This document shows positions 1 to 9,700 of a DNA stretch of 43,001 nt, one piece after another. Every line of letters begins with the position of its first letter. Position 1 is the first letter of the stretch. The position numbers and the translations under genes are program-made. Source of the DNA: Chloroflexota bacterium (lineage in GTDB: Bacteria; Chloroflexota; UBA6077; CF-72); contig JAFAOS010000324.1 in NCBI GenBank assembly GCA_019247515.1, positions 1-43,001 of the forward strand, written 5' to 3'. Below the pieces are notes generated by a model. It saw nothing but the letters and a program-made list of their open reading frames with translations. It was not told the origin of the DNA and searched no databases.

Positions 1-119
1 ACGCTCGCGGTGTTCCAGCCCACCTGGCCGGCCACGAAGATCAGGCGGCCGCGCGCCGCCACGCCGTTGGCGTAGCCAACCGGGCGGGGCCAGCCCTCGG
101 GGAGCAGAACCTCAGTCAT
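1..119 (-). CDS. RidA family protein, N-terminus only (cut by window edge)
   Basis: Translating the minus strand from the ATG at 119 gives about 39 residues, starting [13 protein letters not shown] and continuing with GYANGV and a FVAGQVGW segment. This pattern (LP-GWPRP, G-A-GV, FVAGQ-GW) is typical of the N-terminus of the Rid/YjgF/UK114 family, whose trimeric members hydrolyse reactive enamines and imines or bind related ligands. The start codon lies inside the last codons of the upstream monooxygenase gene (8-nt overlap), so the two are probably translationally coupled and this is the fourth gene of the aryl-CoA operon. The ligand-binding Arg of RidA lies beyond the window edge, so deaminase activity cannot be judged. 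The family call is good; a role in deaminating the ring-reduced amino-CoA product is inference. Confidence 0.8.
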   Translation of the reverse strand, partial: MTEVLLPEGWPRPVGYANGVAARGRLIFVAGQVGWNTAS

Positions 120-2556
120 GGCAGGCCGTATCGGCCTGGTCGAGCCAAAACTCCAGGGCAGCCAGGATTTCGCCATTCAGCGAGCGGTAGTGCAGGCGCG
201 CCAGACGCGTCAGTCGGTCCTGCAAGTCGTCGTAGCGACCCCGAACGTCCTCTTCAAAACGGACATTCAACGGTTTCGGAACCCGGCGGCGGTCCGCGCG
301 CGCACGCGGCTGGACCGTCGCGTACTGGGGCGGCCAGCGCAGGGCGTAATACTCCTGGGACTCGGCCGCGTGCAGCGGCCAGTACGGGTCACGCAGATGC
401 GGGCGCGCGAGGACGCACAGGTCAGCGCGGCCGGCGAGCAGGATGCTGTTGACTTCATCCGGAGTGGAGATGGCGCCGACGGTCATCGTCGGGATGCACA
501 CGCTGTTGCGGATGTCGTCGGCGAAAGGTGTCTGGTAGGCGCGGCCGTAGCGCGGCTGCTGATTCGGCACGGTCTGACCCGTGGAGACGTCGACGAGATC
601 GCAGCCGTGGTCCTTGAGCATGCGCGCCACCTCGATGCGGTCCATATCCGATAGACCGCCAGACGCCCAATCGGCGGCCGAAATTCGCACGGATATGGGC
701 TTGTGCTCCGGCCAGGCGGCGCGCACCGCGTCGAACACCTCCAGTGGATAGCGCATGCGGGCCTCCACGCTGCCGCCGTACTGGTCAGTGCGGAGGTTGG
801 TCAGTGGTGAGATGAAGCTGGCGAGCAGGTAGCCGTGCGCGTAGTGCAGCTCGAGCATGTCGAAGCCGGCCATCTCGGCCCAACGCGCGGCGCGGGCGTG
901 GTCCTCGCGCACCACGTCCATCTCGTCGCGGGTGATTTCGCGCGGCGTCTGGTTGATCCAGTCGTAGGCGACCGACGATGCGGACACCACACGCCAGTTC
1001 TGTTCCGGCAGCGGCAGGACGTCGCCCTCCCACAGGCGACGGGTGGAACCCTTGCGTCCGGCGTGTCCCAACTGGAGGGCGATCTTCGCGTCTGTCCAGC
1101 GGTGAACGAAGTCGACGACTCGCCGCCAACCGTCCACGTGTTCGGGCCGGTACATCCCGGCGCAGCCGGGCGAGATGCGCCCCTCGCGCGAGACGTCGGT
1201 CATTTCGGCAATGACCAGCCCCGCGCCGCCGACCGCCCGACTGCCCAGGTGGACCAGATGCCAGTCGTTGGGCAGCCCGTCCTCGGCGCTGTACATCGAC
1301 ATCGGCGACACGACGACCCGGTTCTGGAGCCGCAGGTCTCTGACCTGGAACGGGGTGAACATCGGCGGAGGCAGGATTTCACCAGGTGATGCGGATCCTG
1401 TGCCGCTTCGCTCGACAAACGTACGGTGCGCCCGCTCCACAATCTCCAGGTCGCGGACCTTCAGCGTGTCATACGAGATGCGACGCGAACGAGTCAGCAG
1501 GCTGAATGCAAACTGGTCCACATCAAAATCCATATAGCGTTCGACGCCCTCGAACCAGAACAGACTCTCGAACGCCGCGCGCTGGAAGCGGTCCACCTCG
1601 CGTTTGCGCTCCAGCTCGTACCTGGCCAGCGCGTGCTCCACTCGCGGTTCGCACTCCAGGTAGTAGGCGAGCGCGATCGCGTCCTCCATTGCCAGCTTGG
1701 TACCGGAGCCGATGCTGAAGTGGGCGGTGTGGGCCGCGTCGCCGAGCAGCACCACGTGCGCCAGCGCGTCCTGCAAGCGCCAGTTGGCGGTGCGCAGCAT
1801 CGGGAAGTTGTTCCACACCGAGCGATTGCGCAGCAGCGGATGACCCTGCAGGTCCTCCGCAAACACCCGTTCGCAAAAAGCGGCGCTCGCCTCTTCACTC
1901 ATCCGGTCCAGACCGGCCGCGCACCACGTGGCGGGGTCGCATTCGACGATGAAGGTCGAGTGCTGGGCGTCGTAGCGGTAGGCGTGGCACCAGAAGGTGC
2001 CGTAGCTGGTCGGCCGGAATGCAAAGAGAAAATTCTCGAAGCGGCGCGTGGTGCCAAACCAGGCGTATTTGTTGCGACGCACGTCGATCTCGGGTGCGAA
2101 GGTGTTGGAGAACTGGGCGCGGACGCGGCTGTTGGCGCCATCGGCGGCGATGATGAGGTCGTAATCGCGGGCGAGGTCCGGCACGTCGGCCGGGTCGAAT
2201 TCGACCTGGAAGCGCAGGCAGCCGCCCAGCTCTCGGCAGCGCCGCTGCAGGATCTCGAGCAGTCGCTTGCGGGCGATACCCGAAAAACCGTGGCCACGCG
2301 AGAGGCGGACCTCGTCGCGATAGCGAATTTCGATCGCGTCCCAGCGGTTGAAGGTGGCGGTGATCTCTCGGAACGTGGGTTCGTCGTTGTCCTGGAGGTA
2401 GCCTAGTGTCTCGTCGGAGAACACCACGCCGAAGCCGAAGGTCGCATCCGGCGCATTGCGCTCGATCACCTCCACCTCCGCCGCCGGGCGCGCCTTCTTG
2501 AGCAGGATGGCCAGGTACAGACCACCCGGACCGCCGCCGACGACGAGCGACTTCAC
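112..2556 (-). CDS. Fused FAD monooxygenase / Old Yellow Enzyme reductase (2-aminobenzoyl-CoA or salicylyl-CoA hydroxylase type)
   Basis: This 814-residue fusion has two flavoprotein halves. Residues 1 to about 380 are a class A FAD monooxygenase: the dinucleotide motif GGGPGG is at 7-12, DGANSRVR near 139-146, and GDAAHTAHF with the following GSG near 272-285. Residues 398 to about 765 are an NADH:flavin oxidoreductase (OYE) domain, with [10 protein letters not shown] near 410, a QLGHAGRKG segment near 495, His571 and His574 in ELHYAHGYL, and [12 protein letters not shown] following. The order matches the 2-aminobenzoyl-CoA monooxygenase/reductase of the aerobic anthranilate pathway and annotated bifunctional salicylyl-CoA 5-hydroxylases. 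Those enzymes hydroxylate and then reduce the ring of an aryl-CoA using O2 and NAD(P)H. The start overlaps the LLM gene by 4 nt and the stop overlaps the RidA-like gene. Architecture is certain; the exact aryl-CoA is not. Confidence 0.88.
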   Translation of the reverse strand: MKSLVVGGGPGGLYLAILLKKARPAAEVEVIERNAPDATFGFGVVFSDETLGYLQDNDEPTFREITATFNRWDAIEIRYRDEVRLSRGHGFSGIARKRLLEILQRRCRELGGCLRFQVEFDPADVPDLARDYDLIIAADGANSRVRAQFSNTFAPEIDVRRNKYAWFGTTRRFENFLFAFRPTSYGTFWCHAYRYDAQHSTFIVECDPATWCAAGLDRMSEEASAAFCERVFAEDLQGHPLLRNRSVWNNFPMLRTANWRLQDALAHVVLLGDAAHTAHFSIGSGTKLAMEDAIALAYYLECEPRVEHALARYELERKREVDRFQRAAFESLFWFEGVERYMDFDVDQFAFSLLTRSRRISYDTLKVRDLEIVERAHRTFVERSGTGSASPGEILPPPMFTPFQVRDLRLQNRVVVSPMSMYSAEDGLPNDWHLVHLGSRAVGGAGLVIAEMTDVSREGRISPGCAGMYRPEHVDGWRRVVDFVHRWTDAKIALQLGHAGRKGSTRRLWEGDVLPLPEQNWRVVSASSVAYDWINQTPREITRDEMDVVREDHARAARWAEMAGFDMLELHYAHGYLLASFISPLTNLRTDQYGGSVEARMRYPLEVFDAVRAAWPEHKPISVRISAADWASGGLSDMDRIEVARMLKDHGCDLVDVSTGQTVPNQQPRYGRAYQTPFADDIRNSVCIPTMTVGAISTPDEVNSILLAGRADLCVLARPHLRDPYWPLHAAESQEYYALRWPPQYATVQPRARADRRRVPKPLNVRFEEDVRGRYDDLQDRLTRLARLHYRSLNGEILAALEFWLDQADTACHD

Positions 2557-3482
2557 ACCGGCGCCCGCAGCACCCGCGTCGCGAAACGCTCGATCTGCTC
2601 CAGCCGCTCGGGGTAGTGGGGCACCATGAACTGCAGCGCGAGGTGGCGCACGCCAAGCTCGCGGAAGGGCTGGAGCGCAGTCTCGAGCTGTTCCGGTGTC
2701 CCGCGCAGGACGCCTGGTTCTTGCGCCACGGGCTCGTCCGTCACCCAGACAGGCAGGTTCAGGTTCAGCGCGATCTCAGAGGGGTCTCGGCCGTACGCCT
2801 CGGCGCGGCGCAGAACGTTCTGCCAACGCTGGGCGAGGTCGGCCGGCGTCACCTGCACGAAGTACGGAAACCAGGCATCGCCGTAGCGCGCCGCCCGTTT
2901 CTGAGCCGCCGGGCCTTCGCCACCGACCCAGATGGGCACACGCTCGCGGTGAAAACCCTTGGGATTGAATGCAATGTCTTCGAAGCGGTAGTGCGTGCCC
3001 TCGAACGTGCAGCGCTCACGGGTCAACACGTCGCGGAGCATGTGGAGCTGTTCGTCGGAGACTCGTCCGCGCTCGGCGAACGGCGCGTTCAGGGCGTCGA
3101 ACTCTTCCTTCATCCACCCCACACCCACGCCCAGCGTAAAACGACCCTCCGACAGTACGTCGATGGTGGCCGCCACCTTGGCCCAGTGGAGTGGGTGGCG
3201 ATACGGCAGGACCAGCACCGACACCCCGAGCTGGATGCGCTCCGTGCAGCCGGCCAGGAACGCCAGGACGGTGAGGCTCTCGAGGAACGGACGGTCGGGC
3301 GGCACGATGAACGTGCCGCCCTCGGCGTAGGGGTAGGCCGTGTCGATCGTCCACGGGATCACGATCCGCTCGGCGGCCCACAGCTGGTGGAAACCCAGCC
3401 GTTCGGCCAATTGGGCGTACTCGCGCAGCGTGGTGCGCGTGGCGGAGCGACCGGAGACCGGCAGGAAGAGTCCGAATTCCAT
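2553..3482 (-). CDS. LLM class (F420- or FMN-dependent) oxidoreductase
   Basis: This 309-residue protein is a luciferase-like TIM-barrel enzyme. It starts [11 protein letters not shown]. The signature [16 protein letters not shown] follows DVLSEGRF near residue 115-135, and [25 protein letters not shown]-type sequence lies near 180-205, split here for length. These segments fit the F420-dependent branch of the family, but the cofactor cannot be fixed from sequence alone. The gene lies 9 nt after the aryl-CoA ligase and overlaps the monooxygenase/reductase gene by 4 nt (ATGA), so it belongs to the same transcript. A redox step on the aminocyclohexenone-type product, or a flavin-linked oxygenation, is a reasonable guess. 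It is one of four LLM paralogues in the window. Confidence 0.85.
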   Translation of the reverse strand: MEFGLFLPVSGRSATRTTLREYAQLAERLGFHQLWAAERIVIPWTIDTAYPYAEGGTFIVPPDRPFLESLTVLAFLAGCTERIQLGVSVLVLPYRHPLHWAKVAATIDVLSEGRFTLGVGVGWMKEEFDALNAPFAERGRVSDEQLHMLRDVLTRERCTFEGTHYRFEDIAFNPKGFHRERVPIWVGGEGPAAQKRAARYGDAWFPYFVQVTPADLAQRWQNVLRRAEAYGRDPSEIALNLNLPVWVTDEPVAQEPGVLRGTPEQLETALQPFRELGVRHLALQFMVPHYPERLEQIERFATRVLRAPV

Positions 3483-3491
3483 TCGGGCTGA

Positions 3492-5195
3492 TCAGCCTCC
3501 CGACCCCGTGTCAGCCCCGGAGGGACTCGCTCGCAGCCGGTAGCGCTGCAGCTTGCCGGTCTCGGTTCGCGGCAGCTCCGCCACGAACTCGATTGCGCGC
3601 GGGTACTTGTACGGAGCGATCTCGCGCTTCACGAAGTCCTGCAGCTCGCGGACCATGTCCTGACCGGCCTCCGATGGATCGCGCAGCACCACGAACGCCT
3701 TGACGATGTGGCCGCGCTCCGGGTCGGGCGCGCCGATAACTCCGCACTCCCTGACCTTGGGATGGTCCAGCAACACGTTTTCGATCTCGATGCCGGCAAT
3801 GTTGTAGCCGGCGGAAATGATCATGTCGTCCGCCCGCGCCTGGAACCAGAAGTAGCCGCGTTCGTCTTGCTTGTACGCGTCGCCGGTATAGTTCCAGCCG
3901 TCGCGCACGTAGCCCCGCTGGCGCTCTGGATCATCCAGGTATCGGCAGCCGGTCGGACCGCGCACCGCGAGCAGGCCGACCTCACCCGCCGGCAACGGGC
4001 GGCCGGCGGCGTCCACCACCCGCGCCTCGTAGCCGGGCACGACCTTGCCGGTGGCGCCGGGCAGGATGTCGTCACGGGCAGCGCTGATGAAAATATGCAG
4101 CAGCTCGGTGGACCCGAGGCCGTCGATGATCTTCAATCCGGTCGCGCGCTCCCACGCCTGATAGGTGGGCAACGGCAGCGGCTCGCCAGCCGAGACGCAG
4201 TCCTTGAGCGCGGACAGGTCGAAGTCCGGCACCAGGTCCACCAGCGACCGGAACATCGTCGGCGACGTGAACAACGTGGTCACCCGTGCCGCCTGGACCA
4301 TCTCCAGCACGGCCTGCGGACTGACCTTTTCCAGGAGCGCCGTCGAGGCGCCGACACGGAAGGGGAACGTCAACAGCCCGCCGAGTCCGTACGTGAAGGC
4401 GATTGGCGGGCTGCCAGCAAAGACATCGTCGGGCGAGGGCGCAAGCACCTCTGCCCCGAATGTGTCGCAAATGGCCAGTAAGTCGCGGTGGAAGTCGACC
4501 GCGCCCTTGGGCTTGCCCGTCGTGCCGGAGGTGAACCCGATCAGGCATGGATCGTCGGCCGCGGTGTCTACGTTGGCGAAGGCGTCGGATTTGTGGGCCG
4601 TCATCGACTCGAGCGACGCCGCGTCCGCCTCGGGACCGAAGAGCACGATTCGCGGCCTCGGGGCGCCGGATAGTTCGCCCAGCCGCTGGTCGGCCAGACG
4701 CAGTTCCTCTAGCAGGCGCCCATCGCACAGAGCCACATTTACTCGCGCCTTCTGGATGACCTCCTCCAGCTCGCGAGCCCGCAGCAGCGGCATCGTGGTA
4801 ACGACCACGCCGCCGGCTTTGAGCACGGCCAGCCAGGCGGCGACCATGCTCGGGCTGTTGAAGCCGCGCAGCAAAACGCGGTTGCCGGGGACGACACCCA
4901 GGTCGTCGACCAGCACGTGCGCAATGCGGTTGGTCCACGCCAGGAGATCGGCGTAGGTGATGGTCTGGCCCTCGAACCAGATCGCGGGTCGCGCGCCATG
5001 TCCTTCTCGGACGTGGCGGTCCAGCAACTCCGCGGCGGCATTGATCTGTGGCGGGTAGCTGGCGAGGGCGGGCAGGGCCGAGAAGTCGAGTCGCGGCCAA
5101 TCGGCGGCGGCTGGCAGGTGGTCGCGAACGAACGAATCGAGGTGCGCGCTGCGGCCGGTCGGCAATCGAGAGTGGGCTGCACCGAGTTCGACCAT
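3492..5195 (-). CDS. Aryl-CoA ligase, benzoate/2-aminobenzoate-CoA ligase family
   Basis: This 567-residue adenylate-forming enzyme would activate an aromatic acid to its CoA thioester. The P-loop FTSGTTGKPKG is at 221-231, an AFTYGLGGLLTFPF segment lies near 260, an LGSTE acyl-site motif near 375, YTGDAYKQDERGYFWFQAR-type sequence near 450, and the catalytic lysine in ETGKLQRYR is Lys548. The AFTYGLGG region and overall length match benzoate-CoA and 2-aminobenzoate-CoA ligases better than fatty-acyl ligases. The ATG at 5195 has a strong ribosome-binding site, GGGAGG, about 5 nt upstream. It is the first gene of the operon and sits directly upstream of a monooxygenase/reductase known to act on aryl-CoA, which supports 2-aminobenzoate or a related acid as substrate. 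Substrate assignment is inference. Confidence 0.87.
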   Translation of the reverse strand: MVELGAAHSRLPTGRSAHLDSFVRDHLPAAADWPRLDFSALPALASYPPQINAAAELLDRHVREGHGARPAIWFEGQTITYADLLAWTNRIAHVLVDDLGVVPGNRVLLRGFNSPSMVAAWLAVLKAGGVVVTTMPLLRARELEEVIQKARVNVALCDGRLLEELRLADQRLGELSGAPRPRIVLFGPEADAASLESMTAHKSDAFANVDTAADDPCLIGFTSGTTGKPKGAVDFHRDLLAICDTFGAEVLAPSPDDVFAGSPPIAFTYGLGGLLTFPFRVGASTALLEKVSPQAVLEMVQAARVTTLFTSPTMFRSLVDLVPDFDLSALKDCVSAGEPLPLPTYQAWERATGLKIIDGLGSTELLHIFISAARDDILPGATGKVVPGYEARVVDAAGRPLPAGEVGLLAVRGPTGCRYLDDPERQRGYVRDGWNYTGDAYKQDERGYFWFQARADDMIISAGYNIAGIEIENVLLDHPKVRECGVIGAPDPERGHIVKAFVVLRDPSEAGQDMVRELQDFVKREIAPYKYPRAIEFVAELPRTETGKLQRYRLRASPSGADTGSGG

Positions 5196-5316
5196 ACTGA
5201 CCTCCCCTGCGGTGTTACGCTTCCGTGACGATGGTCATCATAGCGTTCAACGCGCGCGACCAACAAGCGTCGGCGGCCAGCCGGGGCGCGTCTGGTAGCC
5301 TGAGGGTCACCGGCGC
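5196..5316. promoter_or_regulatory. Divergent promoter region between aryl-CoA operon and Lrp-like/asparaginase genes
   Basis: These 121 bp separate two divergent start codons. On the minus strand a TTGTTG box (5266-5261) and a TATGAT box (5242-5237) are spaced 18 nt and point to the ligase gene. A perfect odd palindrome, GCGTT-C-AACGC, sits at 5243-5253 in the spacer between them, where a repressor could act. No convincing promoter is seen for the plus strand, though a GAGG lies about 10 nt before the ATG at 5317. Boxes were judged by eye against sigma-70 consensus. Confidence 0.4.
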
Positions 5317-5616
5317 ATGATCACGGCCATCGTCCTGATCCACACCGAACGCGGCCAGACGGCCTCGGCCGGCGAGGCGCTGGCAGACATCCCCGACGTC
5401 GCCGAGGTCTACTCGGTCACCGGCGAGTACGACCTGGTCGCCGTCGTGCGTGTCAAGCGCTACGAGCAGATGGCTGAAGTGGTCCCGCAGCGTATCGCCG
5501 CGGTTCCGGGCGTGGCGCGCACGCACACGCTCATGGCCTTTCAGCACTACTCGCGGCACGACCTGGAGCACATCTGGGGACTCGGCATGGAGAGTGAATC
5601 CACGCCGACGAGCTGA
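5317..5616 (+). CDS. Stand-alone Lrp/AsnC ligand-binding (RAM) domain protein
   Basis: This 99-residue protein consists only of the C-terminal effector-binding domain of Lrp/AsnC regulators. It starts MITAIVLIHTERG and carries the typical DVAEVYSVTGEYDLVAVVRV core, followed by VARTHTLMAFQHYS. There is no helix-turn-helix, so it cannot bind DNA in the usual Lrp way; such stand-alone domains form dimers or higher oligomers and may bind amino acids or modulate partner proteins. It is followed after 12 nt by the asparaginase gene on the same strand, and it diverges from the aryl-CoA ligase operon. AsnC itself senses asparagine, which makes the pairing with an asparaginase-family gene suggestive, but the ligand is unknown. 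Confidence 0.85.
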   Translation: MITAIVLIHTERGQTASAGEALADIPDVAEVYSVTGEYDLVAVVRVKRYEQMAEVVPQRIAAVPGVARTHTLMAFQHYSRHDLEHIWGLGMESESTPTS

Positions 5617-5628
5617 GGGCGCGGGTCG

Positions 5629-6636
5629 TTGACATCCAGGACGCTGTCGCGGGTGGCGGTCATCCTGACCGGCGGGACCATCGATTCGGTCGGCAACGAT
5701 CGCCTCGACATGGCCTGGTATTTCGAGGCCAATCGACGCCTGGATGACGGTGCATTGTTGGCCCGCGTTCCCGAGCTCGGCACGATTGCCAGCGTCGACG
5801 AGATCCCGTTCAGGCGCTTGCCAAGCCACGCGCTGCAAGCCGCGGACTGGTTGGCGCTGGGAGCGGCGATTCAGGACCTTGTTGGTCGCGCTGGCGCGGA
5901 CGGCGTCGTGGTCACCCACGGCACCAATACGATCGAGGAAACCGCGTATTTTCTCACGCTCACGTTGAAGACGGATCGCCCGGTCGTACTGGTAGGCGCC
6001 ATGCGTCCCGCGTCCGGCCTGAGCGCCGATGGCGATCTGAACCTGCTCAACGCCGTTCGCGTCGCGGCCCATCCGGACTCGCGCGGCAGGGGTGTGCTGG
6101 TCGTGCTCAACGACACGATCCACAGCGCGCGCGACGTGACCAAGACGGCGACTTTACGCGTCCAGACCTTCCAGGGCCGCGACCAGGGACCGCTCGGCTT
6201 CGCCGACACGGACGGACAGGTCGTGTACTACCACTCGACGGACCGCCGCCACACGCTCCAATCGGAGTTCGACGTTCGCCAGTTGAGCGCTTTGCCGCGC
6301 GTGGACGTGGTGGTCTCCTACGTCGGGGCGGACGGTGCGCTCATCGATGCCGCGGTGGCGGCCGGAGCGCGCGGGCTGGTGAGTGCCGGGACGGGAGGAG
6401 GGCGGCCGACCCCACTCGAAGATGACGCGCTCGATCGCGCCCGGAAGACGGGCGTCGTCATTTGCCAGTCAAGCCGAGTGGGCTCGGGCCGAGTCGTGCG
6501 CTCTCCGTCGCTGGCGGCGCGGGGCTTTGTGGCCGCGGACAACCTGCAGCCCTGGAAAGCGCGCATCCTGCTGGCGCTGGCGCTGACCCGCACCTCCGAT
6601 CCGGAGCGCATCCAGGCCGTGTTCGACACCTACTAG
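5629..6636 (+). CDS. Asparaginase-family amidohydrolase with Asp-to-Asn change in the second motif
   Basis: This 335-residue protein begins at a TTG codon 12 nt after the previous stop. The first family motif, LTGGTIDS, is at 13-20 with nucleophile Thr17. The second, VTHGTNTIEETAYFL, starts at 95, and HSARDVTKT near 165-173 supplies the conserved Lys172. In well-studied asparaginases the second motif reads THGTD, and that Asp contacts the alpha-amino group of the substrate; here it is Asn100. The rest of the catalytic set (Thr17, Thr99, Lys172) is present. There is no signal peptide, so a cytoplasmic enzyme is expected. It may hydrolyse asparagine or a related amide; the substitution leaves substrate open. 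It is co-oriented with the RAM-domain gene and probably co-transcribed. Confidence 0.85.
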   Translation: MTSRTLSRVAVILTGGTIDSVGNDRLDMAWYFEANRRLDDGALLARVPELGTIASVDEIPFRRLPSHALQAADWLALGAAIQDLVGRAGADGVVVTHGTNTIEETAYFLTLTLKTDRPVVLVGAMRPASGLSADGDLNLLNAVRVAAHPDSRGRGVLVVLNDTIHSARDVTKTATLRVQTFQGRDQGPLGFADTDGQVVYYHSTDRRHTLQSEFDVRQLSALPRVDVVVSYVGADGALIDAAVAAGARGLVSAGTGGGRPTPLEDDALDRARKTGVVICQSSRVGSGRVVRSPSLAARGFVAADNLQPWKARILLALALTRTSDPERIQAVFDTY

Positions 6637-6724
6637 CAGGCTGTTGACGCGGCGCTCGGCGGGGGTGCGCTGGAAAGAACGTGGCCGAGACGCGGCGTAA
6701 TGGCATAGTGGGTACAGCCCAATC
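6637..6724. other. Short intergenic gap upstream of the RND operon
   Basis: These 88 bp separate the asparaginase stop from the RND start. A TTGACG box is present at 6644-6649, but no -10 box lies at suitable spacing. A CATAGT at 6704-6709 is about 15 nt before the ATG at 6725. No clear ribosome-binding site or terminator hairpin with a T-tract was seen. Confidence 0.2.
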
Positions 6725-9700
6725 ATGATGTGGCTCACCCACACGGCGGTGGCCAAGCCTCTGGCCATCGTTGCCATCGTCCTGGCCGTGGTCGCGGCGG
6801 GTGTCGCCTCGTTCTTTGCGCTGCCCATCAACCTGTTTCCACAGTTCAACGTGCCCGTCGTGGTCGTCACGACCGCCTGGGCTGGGGCCAGTCCGAACGA
6901 GGTCGAACTGCAGATCACACGGCCCGTCGAAGATGCCGTTTCGGGTCTGCAGAACATCGATAACATCACCAGCACCTCGGGCCAGGGCATCTCATCGGTG
7001 GTCATCACGTTCACCGACAAGGCCAATCCCGATCTGATCGACTCGCAGGTGCAGCGCCAGCTTGCGACGGTCCAGGGCCAGCTGCCGACCGATCCCAGTC
7101 AGGCGATCACGCCGATCACCACCAAGGTCGATCCCAACGCGCTGCCGGTGATGCAAGTGGCGCTCATCAGCGACACGCTGAGCAACACCGACCTGTATTC
7201 GCTGGCCAACGACACGCTGAGTCCCCAGTTGCAGCAGGTCACGGGCGTGTCGCAGGTGGCAATCGTCGGCGGCCAGCAGCAGGAGGTCCAGGTCCTGGTC
7301 GACCCCAACAAGCTGGCGGGCTACGGTCTGTCGCTGCTGGCGCTGCAGAACGCCCTGGCGGCCGGTAATACGGCCGTGCCAGCCGGCAGTCTGACCCAGG
7401 ACCCGAATACCTACAACCTGCGCGTTTCCAATCTCGCCGTTCAGCCCCAGGACCTGGGGCGCATCACGATCGGCGGCACGGCGGACGCGCCGGTGCGCGT
7501 GAGCGACGTGGCCAGCGTCCAGCTCACCGGTCAACAGCAAACCCAGATCACCCGCGTCAACGGACACAACGGCGTGCTGTTCAGACTCAGCGCCCAGACC
7601 GGCGCCAACACGACCGACGTCTCCGACGGCGTCAGCAAGCTGGTGCCGCAGCTGCAGGCCCAACTGCCGCCCGGAGCGGCGCTGGTTACCGTGCAGGACA
7701 GCAGCACGTTCATTCGCTCCTCGGTGAACGGCGTCCTCGAAGAGCTCGTGTCGGCCATCGTACTGACGTCGATCGTGCTGCTGCTGTTCCTGCACAGTCC
7801 GCGCGTGTCGATCATCGTCCTTATGTCGATTCCGACCACGTTGCTGGCGACGTTCTCGATCATGCGCGTGCTGGATTTCAGCCTGAACTTCATCAGCACG
7901 CTGGCGCTCATTTTGACGATCGGCATCCTGGTCGACGACTCGATCGTGATCCTGGAAAACACGCTGCGCCACCTGTCGCGCGGCGAGTCGCCAAGGGCCG
8001 CGGCGATCAACGGCCGTGCCGAGATCGGTCTGGCGGCGCTGACCATCACGCTCGTCGACGTCGTGATCTTCGCCCCGACGGGCCTGGTCAGCGGCCAGGT
8101 CGGCGCCTTCTTCAAGGAGTTCGGCTTCACCATTGCCGCCGCCACGCTGTGCTCGCTGATCATCTCGTTCACCCTCACCCCGATGCTGGCGTCGCGCCTG
8201 CTGCGGCCCGAGCGCGAGGACGGCAGGGGCCCCTGGGCGCGCTTCTCGCGGGGCTGGGACGCGAAATTTGGTGGGCTGGAGCTCACGTACCACCGCCTGC
8301 TCGAGTGGTGTTTCAAGCACCGCTGGGCTCCGTTGATCGCGGCGTTCGCGTTGCTGGTGGGTGGAATTGCTCTCGTCCCGCTCGGCGTGGTGCCCGTGGA
8401 GTTTTTCCCGAACATCGACCAGGGCTCGATCTCGATCAACACGACAGTTGCGCCCGGCACGTCCCTGGACGCCCACGACGCGATCATGCGCCAGATCGAG
8501 ACCCAGCTTGCCCAGGTGCCCGAGGTCCAGACGTACAGCGCCTCGATCGGAGCCAGCCAGACCTTCGGCGTCGGAGCCGCGTCGATTACGCAAGGGACCG
8601 TCTCCATCGACATCGGCTCACGCCAGAGCCGCAGCCGATCGGTGTTTGCGGTCGCCGACGATATACGCTCGCGTATCGCCGGCATTCCCAATGCCACCAT
8701 TCAGGTCCAGGTCAACGGCGGCAATGGCGCCGGCCAGGCCGAACAGGTCCGCATCCAGGGGCCAGACGTGAACGTGCTCACGTCGTTGGCCAATCAGCTC
8801 CAAACGAAGATGGAGCAGGTGCCAGGGCTCACCGGCGTGACCAACACCGCGTCTGCCGCCCTGCCCGAACTCCAGATCACCGTCGATCCGGCGCGTGCCT
8901 CGGCGCTCGGCATCACTCCGGCGACCGTTGGCGGCGCGGTGCGGACGTCGTATTCGGGCGTGGTCGCCACCAAATGGCGGCGTTCTGACGGCAAACAGAT
9001 CGACGTCCGCGTGCTGTTGTCGGACGCCGCGCGCGCCAACGTCAGTGCCCTGGGCGTGGTTCCCCTGCAGACCACCGGCGGTCAGATCGTGCCGCTGAAC
9101 CAGGTCGCCACGATTGCTCAGGTGCCGACGCCAAACGAGATCGACCGCCGCGACCGACAGCGCGTGGTGACCGTCGGCGCCGACATCTCCACCGGTTACG
9201 TCCAGAGCCAGGTCGATCCGGTCGTGCAGTCGATATCCAAACAACTGGCGCTGCCGGCTGGCTACACGGTCAGCTTCGGCGGCAATGCCCAGTCGCAATC
9301 GCAGGCGTTCGGCGACCTTTTTGCGGCGCTCGGCATCTCGGTGCTGCTGGCCTACCTGCTGATGGCGATCCTGTACAACTCGCTGCTCGAGCCGCTCATC
9401 ATTTTGTTCGGGCTGCCGGTGGCATTCGGCGGCGCGCTGATCTCGAGCGCCCTGTTCCGCTACACGTTCAACCTGTTCTCGCTGATCGGCGTCATCCTGC
9501 TGGTCGGCCTGGCAATCAAGAATGGCATCCTGCTGGTCGACCGCACCAACCACAATCGCGAGCGGGGCATGGGCCGAGTCGAGGCCGTGCTGGAAGCCGG
9601 CCCGGCGCGCCTGCGCGCGATCTTGATGACCAGCGCGACGATCGTCGTGGCGCTGTTACCGAGCGCCTTCCAGTTGGGCGAAGGCTCTGAGATTCGCGCA

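Noticed and set aside
6992-8593. A 533-residue minus-strand ORF
   Set aside because: It is antisense to the RND pump and is rich in Arg, Gln, Asp and His, as expected from the reverse complement of a high-GC gene.
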